Positions 8,625 to 17,664 of a DNA stretch of 48,777 nucleotides are shown here, in pieces. The translations under genes and the position numbers were made by a program. The DNA is taken from positions 1 through 48,777 of the forward strand of contig NZ_BQXM01000038.1 in assembly GCF_022836495.1 (NCBI RefSeq), given 5' to 3'. The notes below the pieces were generated by a model. It was not told the origin of the DNA and did not search any database. It saw only the letters and a program-made list of their open reading frames with translations. How positions within the stretch are numbered: the first letter of the stretch is position 1; each line of letters starts with the position of its first letter. The DNA is from Desulforhabdus sp. TSK. Its GTDB lineage: Bacteria > Desulfobacterota > Syntrophobacteria > Syntrophobacterales > Syntrophobacteraceae.

Positions 8625-9956
8625 TCATCCTCCGCCCATGCGGGGAGACCAATCCGGCAGTTCCTGCCCCCCCCCCTTTGTCACGCGCCTGATCCCGGTT
8701 CCATTGGTCTGAAGCACCCAGATGGCCGATCCGCCCTGCCGTGTGGAGCTGAAGGCGATCATGCGTCCGTCGGGAGACCATGTGGCGGATTCATTGTCGC
8801 CCTCGCCATGTGTCAACTGGCGCGCCCCTCCCCCATCGGGACGGATGATGAAAATATTGTGCCGGCCTCCAACCATGCCGTTGTAGGCGATCCAGTCCCC
8901 CTGGGGAGACCACGCAGGGGATGTGTTGTACGTCCCGCTGAAAGTGAGGCGCCGCTTTTGACCGCTGCCCACGTCCAGAATGTAGATCTGCGGCGTGCCC
9001 GTCTCGTTGGAGACGTAGGCCAGCCGTTTTCCATCGGGGGACCAGGCGGGCGACACATTGATGGCCCAGCTTTGCACCAGCTTGCGCACGATATCCCCGG
9101 ACGAAGAGATCAAATAGATGTCGGGGTTTCCACCCTCCGAAAGGGTCACCGCCAGCTGCCGGCTCTGAGGGCGCCATGCCGGGGCGATATTCAACCCCTT
9201 GTGCCCAGAAATGAGATACTGCGAACCGGTGGCGACATTCATCCCGTATATCTTGGCATTGCCGTCCTTGTAGCTGACATAGGCCAAATCCTGTCCATCC
9301 CCGCTCCAGGCCGGCGAAAGATTGATGCTTTGATTATTGGTGACCTGTATGGATTCGCCGCCGTCAAAATCGACGATGAAGATCTCTTTGGACTTTCCCA
9401 TATCCTGAACATAGGCAATGCGCGTGTCGAAAACTCCGTGCTCTCCCGTCAGGAGAAAAAGGATTTCATCGGCAAAACGGTGCACCATGGGACGCCAGTT
9501 GCGCGCATCCCCCTCATAGACTTTGCCCAGGATCATCTTGGATCCCGGAACATCGAACAACCTGGCCTCCAGTCGGATGGAGGAGCCCTGTATCTGGTAA
9601 CTGGCCCGCACCAGAAAGTCCGCTCCCACCCGACGCCACTCGGGAAATTTGATGTCCGCCGCAGTCAGTCCCGAAGCCTGAGGGTCCTCGAAAAAACCCC
9701 TGGGGTCAAGGGGGCGAAATACCCCGGAATTGTCCAGGTCCTGGGACAGGGTTTCGCCCATTTGCCGAGCCAGTTGCGGCTGCCCCGACAAAAATTTGAA
9801 ATCGGGGATGGCAATGGGGATGCGTTCAAAGCTGGGCTGCGTGATATCGATGGTGACACGCTCCTGTGCCCGGGCGGTTCCCGCCCAGACCATCAGAACG
9901 CAACATAACAGAAGCCAAGGCATCCATTGGAATGAAAGGGATTTCCTGAACGTCAT
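8625..9956 (-). CDS. tolB: Periplasmic Tol-Pal beta-propeller TolB
   Basis: 443 aa, normal for TolB. The signal peptide is about residues 1-30 (hydrophobic WLLLCCVLMVWAG, cleavage near ARAQ). The N-terminal domain carries 'IPIAIPDFKFL' and 'DLDNSGVFRPLDP', the usual TolB start. Five or more PD40 propeller blades repeat 'LSPAWSGDGQDLAYVS', 'VSPAWSPDGKRLAYVS', 'TSPAWSPQGDWIAYNG' and 'ESATWSPDGRMIAFSS'. TolB works in the periplasm with Pal and TolA. It is 33 bp downstream of tolA. Confidence 0.97.
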   Translation of the reverse strand: MTFRKSLSFQWMPWLLLCCVLMVWAGTARAQERVTIDITQPSFERIPIAIPDFKFLSGQPQLARQMGETLSQDLDNSGVFRPLDPRGFFEDPQASGLTAADIKFPEWRRVGADFLVRASYQIQGSSIRLEARLFDVPGSKMILGKVYEGDARNWRPMVHRFADEILFLLTGEHGVFDTRIAYVQDMGKSKEIFIVDFDGGESIQVTNNQSINLSPAWSGDGQDLAYVSYKDGNAKIYGMNVATGSQYLISGHKGLNIAPAWRPQSRQLAVTLSEGGNPDIYLISSSGDIVRKLVQSWAINVSPAWSPDGKRLAYVSNETGTPQIYILDVGSGQKRRLTFSGTYNTSPAWSPQGDWIAYNGMVGGRHNIFIIRPDGGGARQLTHGEGDNESATWSPDGRMIAFSSTRQGGSAIWVLQTNGTGIRRVTKGGGQELPDWSPRMGGG

Positions 9957-9989
9957 ATTGGCCGGCTGTCCTTTCCATGCAAAGAGGGG

Positions 9990-11210
9990 TTAGGATAAAA
10001 GCTCAGGAGTGAACCGCAGGGCGATTTCTTCCTGAGGCGCCGTATACACGTCGGGGAAGGGCGGCAGAGGGTCGGCCTTACGCACGGCGCGCTTCGCCGA
10101 ATCGTCATAGAGTGCATTGCCCGATCCCTTCTCGACCCTCAAGTCCAGGACCTTCCCGTCTCTTCTCACCACCACGATGAGAACCGTCTCCAGATGCTGG
10201 GATTTGAGGAATTCCGGGAGGGCCCAGTTCTGGCGCACGGCGCTCCAGATCTTCGTATAATAAGCCCTTCGAGCCATATTGACCTGGGCTCCGTCGGGAC
10301 TTCCGCCAGGGGCTCCCTGGCCGCTGCCGGGGGTCGTCCCCTTGCCCGTGCTGCCTGCGGCGCCGGAGCCTTTTCCTCCCACTTTCCCTGCATCCGTCCC
10401 CGCTCCGCCCGGTCTACCCGTCTCCGAGCCACCCGAAGGAGAGCCCGGGGGCCCTTGAGCCGTCGTCGCCGTCGCTTCCCTGGAAGATCCACCGCCGTCC
10501 ACCCTGGACCCTCCGCCGCCCGCATCCTTTGCTTCTTTGCTCTCTTTACCTCCTTTGACATCTTTATCTTTGGAGGTGTCTTTGGCGTCTTTTGAAGCTT
10601 CCTTAGAGTCCTTGGGCTCCTTCGACTCCTTGACCGCAGTTTCGGTGGTGCTCGCCCGGGCAATCTTCGTTGGAGCCGCATCCTTGACCGGTGGAGGCTC
10701 CGTGGGAGTACTCTTGGCAGTCTGTGTAATGGGCGTCGGTTTAGGCTCCGCCTTGGGCTTGGGAATGAGGCTGTCCAGCTTCTTTTCCACGGCCGGCCGG
10801 TTCTGAGTCGGCTCCGGCACCTTTGGGGCTTCAGCGATCTCCAGCTTCTTGACGGGGGGAGAAGAAGCCCTGGGGGCCGGCTCGTCCATCTGAAGGCGCT
10901 TCACGGGCACAAAGGGCTTCGCTTTTGCCCCACTCGATGCAGAGGAGGACTTGGGGGCATCGGGAACCTTCGGGCCTTCGGCGCTCTTCCCACTCTGTCC
11001 CTTGGGGGCGGGTGCGGGCTCACCTCCAATGTCCTCGAGGGAGACGAGATTTACTGTGGAATAAGGAAGCTGTACCGTCGGCTTCGGTTTACCCCAGGGC
11101 GAAATGATCGCCGTGGCAAACACGAGAATATGGACAAGCACTGACGCGCTCAATCCCTTAAAGATCTCTTCCCTCGACAGTTTGCGTTCAGAGAACGACA
11201 GGGATTCCAT
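9990..11210 (-). CDS. tolA: TolA-like inner-membrane linker with TonB-type C-terminal domain
   Basis: 406 aa. A short cytoplasmic segment is followed by one membrane helix (about 19-41, 'SASVLVHILVFATAIIS'). The periplasmic domain is long and low-complexity: Pro/Lys-rich, then a charged Lys/Asp/Glu stretch (KESKEPKDSKEASKDAKD), then a Gly/Ser-rich stretch. The C-terminal TonB/TolA-like domain has 'YYTKIWSAVRQNWALPEFL' and 'VVVRRDGKVLDLRVEKGSG'. TolA transmits the energy of TolQR to TolB/Pal. The Gly-rich middle differs from the Ala/Lys coiled coil of enterobacterial TolA; position in the operon supports the assignment. Confidence 0.9.
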   Translation of the reverse strand: MESLSFSERKLSREEIFKGLSASVLVHILVFATAIISPWGKPKPTVQLPYSTVNLVSLEDIGGEPAPAPKGQSGKSAEGPKVPDAPKSSSASSGAKAKPFVPVKRLQMDEPAPRASSPPVKKLEIAEAPKVPEPTQNRPAVEKKLDSLIPKPKAEPKPTPITQTAKSTPTEPPPVKDAAPTKIARASTTETAVKESKEPKDSKEASKDAKDTSKDKDVKGGKESKEAKDAGGGGSRVDGGGSSREATATTAQGPPGSPSGGSETGRPGGAGTDAGKVGGKGSGAAGSTGKGTTPGSGQGAPGGSPDGAQVNMARRAYYTKIWSAVRQNWALPEFLKSQHLETVLIVVVRRDGKVLDLRVEKGSGNALYDDSAKRAVRKADPLPPFPDVYTAPQEEIALRFTPELLS

Positions 11211-11271
11211 ACGATTGTCCTTTATGCATATTGCCTGGAACCGATCGAAATACTGCCATACCGCCGACGGC

Positions 11272-11709
11272 TCATTTTTTCTTCGCGGGTGCGCTGAGCG
11301 GCTCCGTCACCATTCCAATCTGATCGATTCCGGCCTGTCGGATCGTTCCCATGACTTCCACGACAAAACCATAGGGCAGCTTTTCGTCGGCTCGGAGAAA
11401 AACTCCCTTGTGCTGCTGCTGGTTTTGGTACATGGCGCTCAATTTGGGGCCCAGCACGTTCAGATCCACCTGGTTTTCGTTGATGAATATTTTCTGATCC
11501 TTATTGATGGTCACCATGAGACGCTCTTCTTCCGAAGGGATGGCCGGTGCCGCCGATTCGGGCAGCTTCACGTCGATCCCCTGTGTCATCATGGGTGCAG
11601 TGACCATGAAGATGATCAAAAGAACCAGCATGACATCCACGAAGGGGGTGACATTGATTTCAGAGACCATCTGTCCCCTCCCTCCATTTCCATTGAGCTG
11701 CATACCCAT
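11272..11709 (-). CDS. tolR: TolR / ExbD-type proton channel subunit
   Basis: 145 aa, single N-terminal membrane helix. The signature 'INVTPFVDVMLVLLIIFMV' includes the conserved proton-path Asp. The periplasmic part ends 'GIDQIGMVTEPL', typical of TolR. It forms the TolQ-TolR motor that uses proton motive force. It lies 95 bp after tolQ and 61 bp before tolA. Confidence 0.95.
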   Translation of the reverse strand: MGMQLNGNGGRGQMVSEINVTPFVDVMLVLLIIFMVTAPMMTQGIDVKLPESAAPAIPSEEERLMVTINKDQKIFINENQVDLNVLGPKLSAMYQNQQQHKGVFLRADEKLPYGFVVEVMGTIRQAGIDQIGMVTEPLSAPAKKK

Positions 11710-11804
11710 TTGGCTACTCCCGCACTGCCGGAGCGACGCTGAAATCCAGCGGCCGCTCGCGTGCTTTTCGTGTCATCCCCCGCTGCTATCAGAGAGGGAC
11801 GCGT

Positions 11805-12617
11805 TCAACCTTCCTGAGCGGCAAAACGCTGCTGCTCGGAGGGATATTCTTCCTGTCTTCCACGCCGCATCAAATCTCTTTTGAGGATATTTAAGAAATC
11901 TGACGAAAAATGGCTCATTTCATTTTCCACCACCCGAATGCGGTTGGAGAAGTGGTTGTAAGCCACGACGGCGGGGATAGCCGCTGCCAGACCCATGGCT
12001 GTGGCCACGAGGGCCTCGGAAATACCCGGTGCCACGACGGCGAGGTTTGCCGCTCCCTTGGCGCCGATCTCCTGAAAGCTCGTCATGATGCCCCAGACCG
12101 TCCCGAACAGCCCGATAAAAGGCGCGGTGCTTCCCGTTGTGGCGAGGAGGGGGAGGAAGCGTTCGAATCGCTGGCGTTCGGACATCATCCCCCCCTGGAT
12201 GGCCCGTTCCACATTTTCCAGGAGGACTTCGGGATTATCCCGCAGTTCATGCAGGTTTTTGGTTTCCAGGGACTTCCCCACGCGGGTCAATTCCGTGTAG
12301 CCGATGCGAAAGATCTGGGCCAGGTGGCTGTCTTCCAAGAACTGGCTGTCCCGCAAGAGCGTCGAATAGTTCTTCCGCTGTCGAAACAGATTGATGAAAT
12401 TCACGGACTCCTTGCTCGCCCTGCGGATCAGCTGAAACTTCACCAGGATGACGAACCAGCAGGCAACGGACAGGAGCAGCAGGGCCAGGAGTATGAGCTT
12501 GACCATGGGGCCGGCATGCTGGACCATTTCAAAGATGCCGTTTCCCGTGTTTGGATGGGGAGCGGCGACGTTTTCCGCGGCCGCGTAAGCCGTTACAATC
12601 AGAGAGCTCGTCATCAT
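11805..12617 (-). CDS. tolQ: TolQ / ExbB-type motor subunit
   Basis: 270 aa with three membrane helices: 'MVKLILLALLLLSVACWFVI', 'FLPLLATTGSTAPFIGLFGT' and 'ATAMGLAAAIPAVVAYNHF'. The TolQ/ExbB signature 'GLFGTVWGIMTSF' is present. The N-terminal 30 residues before the first helix are longer than usual. Its ATG overlaps the sirtuin stop codon by 4 nt (ATGA), so it is probably translationally coupled to that gene. Confidence 0.95.
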   Translation of the reverse strand: MMTSSLIVTAYAAAENVAAPHPNTGNGIFEMVQHAGPMVKLILLALLLLSVACWFVILVKFQLIRRASKESVNFINLFRQRKNYSTLLRDSQFLEDSHLAQIFRIGYTELTRVGKSLETKNLHELRDNPEVLLENVERAIQGGMMSERQRFERFLPLLATTGSTAPFIGLFGTVWGIMTSFQEIGAKGAANLAVVAPGISEALVATAMGLAAAIPAVVAYNHFSNRIRVVENEMSHFSSDFLNILKRDLMRRGRQEEYPSEQQRFAAQEG

Positions 12618-13378
12618 TTACTTTTCTTCCTCCGTTCCGCGCGCAGGGCTTCCAATGCCGCCATGACGGCGGGAAGCGCCTTGCCCGCGGGCTCGGCAAG
12701 GTGGAGATCGGATGTGTCATGGGAAAGCTGTGTGACTTTGGGATTGACTTCAACCACCGCTGCGCCGCGTCTTTTGGCGGTTCGCGGGAGGTACGAAGCC
12801 GGGGCTACCGTGGCGGATGTTCCCACCACGAGCATCAGATCGCAGTGCTGAGCCGCCGCCATTGCCTGCTGGTACGCTTCCAAGGGAATTTCCTCACCAA
12901 AAAAGACGAACTCGGGTCGCAAAGGAGAACCACAAGAACAAAGAGGCGGAATTTTATCCAGGAAAACATTCTCACGGGCAATTCGCCTCCTGCACTCCTC
13001 ACAGCGCAGTGTCCGATTGTGGCCGTGGAATTCGATGACCTGGACGCTCCCCGCCTTCTGGTGCAGACTGTCGACGTTCTGGGTCACGACCGCCTTGAGA
13101 ATTCCCTGCTGTTCCAGTTGGGCCAAAGCCACATGCCCTGGATTCGGCAGAGCCCTGCTCAACAGTGTATCCATTTCCAATAACATTTTCCATACCTTTG
13201 CAGGATTGGACCGAAAGGATTCGATGTCCCCGTATTCCATGGGATCGTACTTGGCCCACAGACCGTTTTCACTTCTAAAATCGGGGATCCCGCTCTCCAC
13301 GGATATACCGGCTCCCGTCAAGGCAACTGCGTAATGGCTTTGGAGGAGCATTTCCGCCATTCGTTCATAATCGTTCAT
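12614..13378 (-). CDS. cobB: Sirtuin NAD-dependent protein deacylase
   Basis: 254 aa, complete. The NAD site motifs TGAGIS (21-26), IPDFRS and TQNVD (99-103) are present, with the catalytic His118 in EFHGH. The zinc ribbon is Cys126, Cys129, Cys147 and Cys149. 'VVGTSATVAPAS' and 'VEVNP' close the Rossmann fold. The YxxR pair that marks CobB/SIRT5 desuccinylases is not evident in the 'KVWKMLLEMD' region, so plain deacetylation is more likely (inference). Its stop overlaps tolQ in ATGA, an unusual partner for tol genes. A plausible target is Acs at 22.5-24.5 kb. Confidence 0.95.
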   Translation of the reverse strand: MNDYERMAEMLLQSHYAVALTGAGISVESGIPDFRSENGLWAKYDPMEYGDIESFRSNPAKVWKMLLEMDTLLSRALPNPGHVALAQLEQQGILKAVVTQNVDSLHQKAGSVQVIEFHGHNRTLRCEECRRRIARENVFLDKIPPLCSCGSPLRPEFVFFGEEIPLEAYQQAMAAAQHCDLMLVVGTSATVAPASYLPRTAKRRGAAVVEVNPKVTQLSHDTSDLHLAEPAGKALPAVMAALEALRAERRKKSK

Positions 13379-13583
13379 AGTACACCGAAATATATTGTGT
13401 TTTTAGTGGCTTAAATTAAATCATCCTAAATCCATCCTCCACCCTTGTCAAGCCTTTCATGGGGATGGTGCCGGGAATGAAATGAAGGGATGATTTGCCT
13501 GTTCGCTTTTTCCGTCAACGGTTGATCTTCTCTAATGCAACGACCGTTCCAAATGCTTGGAGAGTGTCTTCTGCCTCCGGGGA

Positions 13584-14678
13584 TCACTTGTAGATCTTGA
13601 TCAACTGATCCACAAGGAGTGTATCACCGTTCAGCTGATTCCATTCGCGGAGGTTGTGGGTAGAAACCTCGTACTGAGCGGCAATGCCCGTCAGGGTTTC
13701 TCCCCGACCGACCTTGTGCGTGAGAACGGTCGGCTGATAGCTCGCAAGGGTCTGTTCCATCCGGGACTTGAAGGCATTGCCCCTGCCCGCCGGAACCTTG
13801 AGAACATGGGAGCCCGAGGGAATCTTTTCGGAAATGTATGCGGGATTGAGCCTTTTGAAATCCCGGTAGCTCAAATCCCCTGCGCCGGCCACCATATAAA
13901 CGGGCATGGGATAAGGGAGGCTCACCTCGGCCAGGTCGAACTTCAGAGGCCGGTAACCGGACCCTCCGGGCAGGGAATAGCCATAGCGTTCGGGATGGCT
14001 CAAAACCTCCTTGATGGCGAGGATGCGAAAAATGTAGCGCTCGGTCTCCAATGGAAGCTTCAGGGCATAGTAACTGTTGCTCTTCTGCCTGTTGATTTCG
14101 CTCTGAACCCTGTTCTCTCCACAGTTGTATGCCGCAATGGCCAACGCCCAGTTGTTGAACATTCCGTAAAGATCCTTCAAATAGCTGAAGGCGCTTTCGG
14201 TGGCGCGCTCGAAATCATAGCGCTCATCGATGTCCTTGGATTTGCTCAACCCATAGCGCATCCCCGTCTCGGAAATAAACTGCCAGGGGCCGGCGGCTCC
14301 CGCCGGAGAAACCGCCTGGAGCATCAGGTCGCTCTCCGCGACGGCGACATACTTCAGATCGTCGGGCAGCTTGTTCACCGCCAACTGATTTTCTATCCAT
14401 GGGAGATAGCGCTCCATGCGTTTCAACCAGAGAAAAACCTGGGAGTGACTGTGAACGACAATGGTGAATTCCCGATCGAAGCGCTCCCAGACATCGGAAT
14501 CGTCAAGAGGAACAGGCTCGCCGCACAATTCCATGTTGGAGGGTGGAGCAAAGTAGGGAACGACGTAGGAGGCCGGGGGAGTCGACGGGGCATCTCCCTG
14601 CCCCCATGCGCCGTAAGACAGATAACCTGCCCACATCAAAATCATCATTATTCCGCACGCGATGATCCTGTTATTCAT
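13584..14678 (-). CDS. MltD-like membrane-bound lytic transglycosylase with LysM
   Basis: 364 aa from ATG 14678, with AAAAGGAG 12 nt upstream; the frame extends 80 codons further without coding character. An N-terminal hydrophobic segment (MNNRIIACGIMMILMWAGYL) is an export signal or anchor. The SLT domain has the catalytic Glu115 in VAVAESDL, then 'SPAGAAGPWQFISETGMRYG' and 'ALAIAAYNCGENRV'. The C-terminal LysM is 'LTHKVGRGETLTGIAAQYEV'. The enzyme cuts peptidoglycan glycan strands. It is followed by cobB-tolQRAB-pal-cpoB on the same strand, which suits an envelope-remodelling role. Confidence 0.9.
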   Translation of the reverse strand: MNNRIIACGIMMILMWAGYLSYGAWGQGDAPSTPPASYVVPYFAPPSNMELCGEPVPLDDSDVWERFDREFTIVVHSHSQVFLWLKRMERYLPWIENQLAVNKLPDDLKYVAVAESDLMLQAVSPAGAAGPWQFISETGMRYGLSKSKDIDERYDFERATESAFSYLKDLYGMFNNWALAIAAYNCGENRVQSEINRQKSNSYYALKLPLETERYIFRILAIKEVLSHPERYGYSLPGGSGYRPLKFDLAEVSLPYPMPVYMVAGAGDLSYRDFKRLNPAYISEKIPSGSHVLKVPAGRGNAFKSRMEQTLASYQPTVLTHKVGRGETLTGIAAQYEVSTHNLREWNQLNGDTLLVDQLIKIYK

Positions 14679-14954
14679 CAGCAAAGCTATCTCCTTTTCT
14701 CCGCACGGGGGTGTGGCTTTAGCGGTGTGAAACGGCGGGAACGATGCAGCCGTGTACCCACCCTGCCGAAGAACCTTCGTTGCAGCCCTCAACGGGTATG
14801 GTAGAGCGAAGGTCATCACCTGGTTCGGGAGGTTTTCAAGTCCCCCTTCGAAGAGGAATGCAGGGGGATGCGCTCTGACGTTCACACCCCCCTGCCCCAC
14901 TCGAGGCGGGAATCGCACTGCCCCAAACGATTGAAAATTTTCGTCAACCTTATA

Positions 14955-15371
14955 CTAGGAGCAGATTTCCAGAGCATTGAAAAAGTATGAAATTTCAAAG
15001 GCGGCGGTTTCAGGTGCGTCCGACCCGTGGACGACGTTCTGCTCGATGTCCGTGGCGAAATCGCGGCGAATGGTTCCCGGGGCTGCATCCTTGAAATTGG
15101 TCGCCCCCATGAGCTCACGATTCTTCTTGATGACCTCCTCGCCTTCCATCACCATCACCACGATAGGGCCCGAAGACATGAAATCCGTGAGGCTGTCGAA
15201 AAAGGGACGTTCCTTGTGCACGGCATAGAAGCCCTGGGCTTCAGCCTTGGTCAATCTGAGCATTTTCATGGCGGCGATGTGGATGCCGGCCGCTTCAAAG
15301 CGGCGAATGACTTCACCGATGACGTTTTTCCTGACTCCATCGGGCTTGATGATGGATAGCGTACGCTCCAT
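14955..15371 (-). CDS. ndk: Nucleoside diphosphate kinase
   Basis: 138 aa from ATG 15371 ([16 protein letters not shown]), preceded by GGAG; length is normal. The catalytic phosphohistidine is His115 in [10 protein letters not shown]. It moves gamma-phosphate from ATP to other nucleoside diphosphates in the cytoplasm. Same strand as mltD, 276 bp upstream of it. A copy of the R1 element lies upstream. Confidence 0.97.
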   Translation of the reverse strand: MERTLSIIKPDGVRKNVIGEVIRRFEAAGIHIAAMKMLRLTKAEAQGFYAVHKERPFFDSLTDFMSSGPIVVMVMEGEEVIKKNRELMGATNFKDAAPGTIRRDFATDIEQNVVHGSDAPETAAFEISYFFNALEICS

Positions 15372-15598
15372 GTTTCCTTCTCCTTCGGTCTTGTGGATGA
15401 ATCCAGTGCATGAAACCATGCATGAAACTTAAAGGCATGCCCATCGACACGCAGGCAGTATTTCGCAAATTCCAGGCCCGGAAGGCAAGGATTAATTCAA
15501 AAATTATTGCCCGAAATGGATCGCGCCGCCGCATGATCCCTTCCAGGGCAGGAAAAAAATCCTGTTCTGGCTTCCTTCACCGGGGCAGGGGCAGGGAG

Positions 15599-15711
15599 CA
15601 ATGCTGTTGACTTAGGCGACGTTCGTCATTCCGGCGAAAGCCGGAATCCAGGAAAATAAAAACTTTCTGGACCCCGGTTTTCACCGGGGTGACGTTAAGT
15701 CAACAACATTG
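15599..15711. mobile_element. R1 MITE-like element, copy B
   Basis: Ends CAATGCTGTTGAC and GTCAACAACATTG; the two halves carry the ATTCCGGC/GCCGGAAT and CCCCGG/CCGGGG hairpins. Flanks GGGCAGGGAG (15589-15598) and GAGCAGGGAG (15713-15722) match at 9 of 10 with one extra base, a likely target duplication. Confidence 0.75.
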
Positions 15712-15767
15712 GGAGCAGGGAGAGGACCGTCCTGAAACGGCTGATTATGAAGGGGAGCGCTTCGAGG

Positions 15768-15796
15768 GGAAAAGAGGGCAGGCTCTCCTGCCCTCT
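15768..15796 (-). terminator. Terminator of the tmc-like operon
   Basis: AGAGGGCAGG (15773-15782) and CCTGCCCTCT (15787-15796) form a 10-bp stem with a 4-nt loop. On the minus strand it is followed by TTTT, and it lies 4 bp after the cytochrome stop codon. Confidence 0.7.
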
Positions 15797-15800
15797 CGGG

Positions 15801-16181
15801 CTATTTCCGAAGAATATGACATTCACCGCACGTGACGGGGGTATTGGGCTTTCCCTCGCGCTGCATCACTTCATGGCAGCCTTTGCATTGCCCGTGAAAG
15901 GCCTCCAGCAGGGATAGCTTTCCATCCATGGGGCTTTGGACATGACAGTCGGAGCAGACGCCCCCTTCTCCTCCCTTATTGTTAAGGTATTCATCATAAT
16001 CGTGATGACATTGCACACAGTCCATCTTGGCTGCATGCTGTTCATGAGTGAAGCGAACCAAGGGCCTCTGGTGGGGATCCAGTTCTTTATGATTCATGAT
16101 CATGACGGCGTCCTGGGAAAAAGCAAACGGCATCATGAGGAAAAATGCCAAAGCAGCAAAACCCAATCTTGCGTAACGCAT
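15801..16181 (-). CDS. tmcA: Tetraheme cytochrome c3, TmcA-like
   Basis: 126 aa from ATG 16181, with GGAGGGG just upstream. The signal peptide (about 1-22, cleavage near AFS-QD) exports it to the periplasm. Four haem sites are present: CVQCH (55-59), CSDCH (76-80), CKGCH (99-103) and CGECH (118-122). The distal His candidates lie in 'FTHEQH' and HHD. This is the class III type II c3 cytochrome pattern. In the known Tmc complex TmcA takes electrons from hydrogenase or formate dehydrogenase cytochromes and passes them through the membrane to TmcB. Here it is the last gene of the C-B-A operon. The DsrJ alternative is less likely because that has three haems. Confidence 0.85.
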   Translation of the reverse strand: MRYARLGFAALAFFLMMPFAFSQDAVMIMNHKELDPHQRPLVRFTHEQHAAKMDCVQCHHDYDEYLNNKGGEGGVCSDCHVQSPMDGKLSLLEAFHGQCKGCHEVMQREGKPNTPVTCGECHILRK

Positions 16182-16284
16182 CAACCCCCCTCCGCCCATC
16201 GGTGCTCCTGCACCGGGGCTCCCTGTTTTCATTTTATGAAGCAGCCTGCGCTGAATTCAGCCCCATTGGCGGCTCCCGTTTCGA

Positions 16285-17595
16285 TTACTCCTCGTCATCC
16301 CCTTCCACCGGTTTGAATTTGTCGGGAACGATCATGGTCTCACAAATGATCTCCTTGAAGGAAAGCACTTTGACCCCGAGATTGTACTCCTTGTTCAGAT
16401 CATTGATCTGGTCATAGCAGTTGTGGCAGGGGGCGATAACGATTTTTGCTCCGGTAGCTCTGATCTGATCGGCCTTCAATCGCCCTGAAATCATGCGCCG
16501 CTTCTTGAATTCCGGACCCATGGGAATGAACCCGCCCCCACCGCCACAGCAATGATTGTGCTCCCGGTTGGGAGTCATCTCTCTGAAATCCTTGGCTAAA
16601 AATGCAGTAAGCTTCCGTCCCTCCTCCCAAAGCCCGCCATTGCGCGACACATTGCATGGATCCTGGTACGTGACGGGTTCCGTGAGCATCTTGTCGGGGT
16701 CGATTTTGATGCGGCCGTCTCGGAGGTATTCGTAAAACAGTTGCACCGAATGGACGACCGCCACCGGCGGCTTTCCACCGGCATACCCCGCAAAGTACGG
16801 CCCCTCGAAAGCGGCGGAACGGAAAGCGTGGCCGCATTCCGTGATGGCAATGTTTTGGACTCCCAGTTCCACGGCCTTTTCATACATGTTCTTCACCACC
16901 TGCCCCGCCAGGGCACGGTCGCCCGCGTACATTGCCAGGTTTGTGGCTTCCCATCCCGTGCTGGACATGGTCCAGTCTTCCTCGGCCACCGTGAAGATCT
17001 TCGCCGCCATCCCGATGTCCTGGGGATAGTACATGGGCTCCCGGGCATTGAGGCAGTACATGTACTTGGCCCCCTTTTTGTCGATGGGGATGGTGAGTCC
17101 GGTGAGTTCCTCCCCCGTTTCCTCTTCCATCCAGGAACAGGTATCGAGAAAATCATCCGTACTCATGCCCATTTGGTTGCCCGTTTCCCGGTAATTGACG
17201 GAGGTGCGCTCCAGTCCATCAGGAACAACCCCCTGGGACTGGCAGACGGTCCGGGCCGTCGAAATCATTGTGGCGATGTCGATGCCGAAGGGGCAGTACA
17301 TGGAGCACCGCCGGCACGTCGTACATTCGCCCCAGATGATGTCGTAGCATTTCCGGAGGAAATCCCGGTCCACGTTCCCTTTCCGGCGGTACATCTCGGC
17401 CAGGGTGCTCTTGAACTTGTACGCGGGACTGAAGCGCGGGTCTCGGTTGTTGGTCAGGTAAAAGAAGCAGCTTTCGGCGCAGAGTCCGCACCGTGAACAG
17501 ATGCTCAGCCAGGTTTTGATGCGAGCACCATCGTTGGCATTCAAAATTTCCCTGATCTTATGAGTATCGACAGGCTTTTCAAGCACATCGTTCAT
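16285..17595 (-). CDS. tmcB: HdrD/DsrK-like iron-sulfur protein, TmcB-like
   Basis: 436 aa from ATG 17595, with GAGAGGAG about 11 nt upstream. Two ferredoxin-type 4Fe-4S motifs are at Cys33/36/39/43 and Cys91/94/97/101. Two CCG-type blocks follow in the C-terminal half: 'TYQDPCNVSRNGGLWEE' plus 'HNHCCGGGGGF', and 'APCHNCYDQI', the noncubane 4Fe-4S motif of heterodisulfide reductase HdrD. No signal peptide; it faces the cytoplasm. In the Tmc complex it is proposed to feed electrons to sulfate-reduction partners or thiol/disulfide carriers. It sits 69 bp after the cytochrome b gene and 103 bp before the cytochrome c3 gene. Confidence 0.88.
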   Translation of the reverse strand: MNDVLEKPVDTHKIREILNANDGARIKTWLSICSRCGLCAESCFFYLTNNRDPRFSPAYKFKSTLAEMYRRKGNVDRDFLRKCYDIIWGECTTCRRCSMYCPFGIDIATMISTARTVCQSQGVVPDGLERTSVNYRETGNQMGMSTDDFLDTCSWMEEETGEELTGLTIPIDKKGAKYMYCLNAREPMYYPQDIGMAAKIFTVAEEDWTMSSTGWEATNLAMYAGDRALAGQVVKNMYEKAVELGVQNIAITECGHAFRSAAFEGPYFAGYAGGKPPVAVVHSVQLFYEYLRDGRIKIDPDKMLTEPVTYQDPCNVSRNGGLWEEGRKLTAFLAKDFREMTPNREHNHCCGGGGGFIPMGPEFKKRRMISGRLKADQIRATGAKIVIAPCHNCYDQINDLNKEYNLGVKVLSFKEIICETMIVPDKFKPVEGDDEE

Positions 17596-17664
17596 TTTGA
17601 GGCATTCTCCTCTCAAATTGTGGATCCACATACTTCATAGCTGCGAAGCCTCCCGTATGGGGGC

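Noticed and set aside
8457-9908. A 483-codon open frame antisense to TolB
   Set aside because: It mirrors the clear TolB frame, has no ribosome site and gives His/Gly/Arg-rich sequence with no domain pattern; long antisense frames are expected in GC-rich DNA.
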